A program made the translations under genes and the position numbers. A stretch of 5,002 nucleotides of DNA from Microcaldota archaeon. GTDB lineage: Archaea; Micrarchaeota; Micrarchaeia; Anstonellales; Anstonellaceae. The notes under the pieces are model-generated. The model ran no database searches, was not told the DNA's origin, and saw only the letters and a list, made by a program, of their open reading frames with translations. Shown here piece after piece: positions 4,909 through 5,002 of this stretch. Every line of letters begins with the position of its first letter. The stretch's first letter is position 1. The stretch spans positions 1 through 5,002 of the forward strand of contig JAKAME010000079.1 in NCBI GenBank assembly GCA_021813025.1. Reading direction: 5' to 3'.

Positions 4909-5002
4909 ATGGTGGACAAGGCCAGCCTGCGCGCTTCATTCGCGGCCGAGTGGAAAAAGCACTACGACCTGCCGGTTTTGCGCGAGCGTGGCTACACTCG
5001 CC
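4909..5002 (+). CDS. alaS: Alanyl-tRNA synthetase, N-terminal fragment (runs off window)
   Basis: Only the first 31 codons are in the window. They contain LRASFAAEWKKHYDLPVLRERGYTR, which resembles the start of archaeal alanyl-tRNA synthetases (pattern LR..F...WKKYY....L.E.GF.RK). In those proteins it leads into the class II catalytic domain that charges tRNA-Ala with alanine in the cytoplasm. The ATG at 4909 is preferred over the ATG at 4899, which is in another frame and gives no recognisable protein. A TATA-like box about 26 bp upstream places transcription start at this ATG. The family call rests on a short stretch recognised from memory. The next residues should contain a Cys-rich segment and class II motif 1. 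Confidence 0.75.
   Translation, partial: MVDKASLRASFAAEWKKHYDLPVLRERGYTR

Noticed and set aside
1..5002. CRISPR array, insertion sequence or other mobile element
   Set aside because: No spaced repeat series, terminal inverted repeats or transposase motifs were seen. The two tRNA genes have no attachment-site repeat or integrase nearby.

Overview
The window looks like archaeal chromosome. TATA-like boxes sit about 26 bp before the presumed transcription starts. Three genes have no usable Shine-Dalgarno and begin at or within about 10 nt of the predicted transcript start. Neither tRNA gene encodes CCA. The partial gene at the right edge resembles the N-terminus of archaeal alanyl-tRNA synthetase. 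Codon third positions are GC-rich, and every intergenic gap is short. I cannot name the lineage. A DUF4349 lipoprotein beside archaeal housekeeping genes would fit several groups, including DPANN archaea, but that is only a guess.

Positions 222-3560 (minus strand) hold one apparent operon in the order arsR-type regulator, cbiM, cbiN, cbiQ, cbiO. It encodes an ECF-type (group I) cobalt uptake transporter: CbiM is the substrate-binding membrane protein, CbiN the small accessory protein needed for cobalt, CbiQ the transmembrane coupling protein and CbiO the ATPase. Gaps between genes are 32, 4, 30 and 0 nt, and each cbi gene has its own Shine-Dalgarno. The regulator carries the D-x-H-x10-H part of the alpha-5 metal site of SmtB/CzrA-type sensors. 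A perfect 9-6-9 inverted repeat overlaps its TATA box, so autoregulation of the whole operon is likely. Downstream (27-155), with no obvious terminator between, lies a 42-residue zinc-ribbon-like ORF. Positions 1-26 show nothing I can assign.

Positions 3652-3869 hold two divergent tRNA genes, tRNA-Val(CAC) on minus and tRNA-Glu(CTC) on plus, separated by 70 bp that may share one TATA box. The 70 bp after tRNA-Glu is almost pure A/G on plus (T/C on minus) and probably terminates the next gene. That gene (3940-4815, minus) encodes a DUF4349 lipoprotein with a C-terminal membrane hairpin. A 93-bp divergent promoter region separates it from the start of alaS (plus, running off the right edge).

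I see no CRISPR array, insertion sequence, prophage gene or wholly novel system. The points most worth a second look are the metal-sensor logic of the operon, the operator palindrome, the C-terminal extension of CbiO, the small zinc-ribbon ORF and a 28-bp tandem duplication at the cbiN/cbiQ junction.
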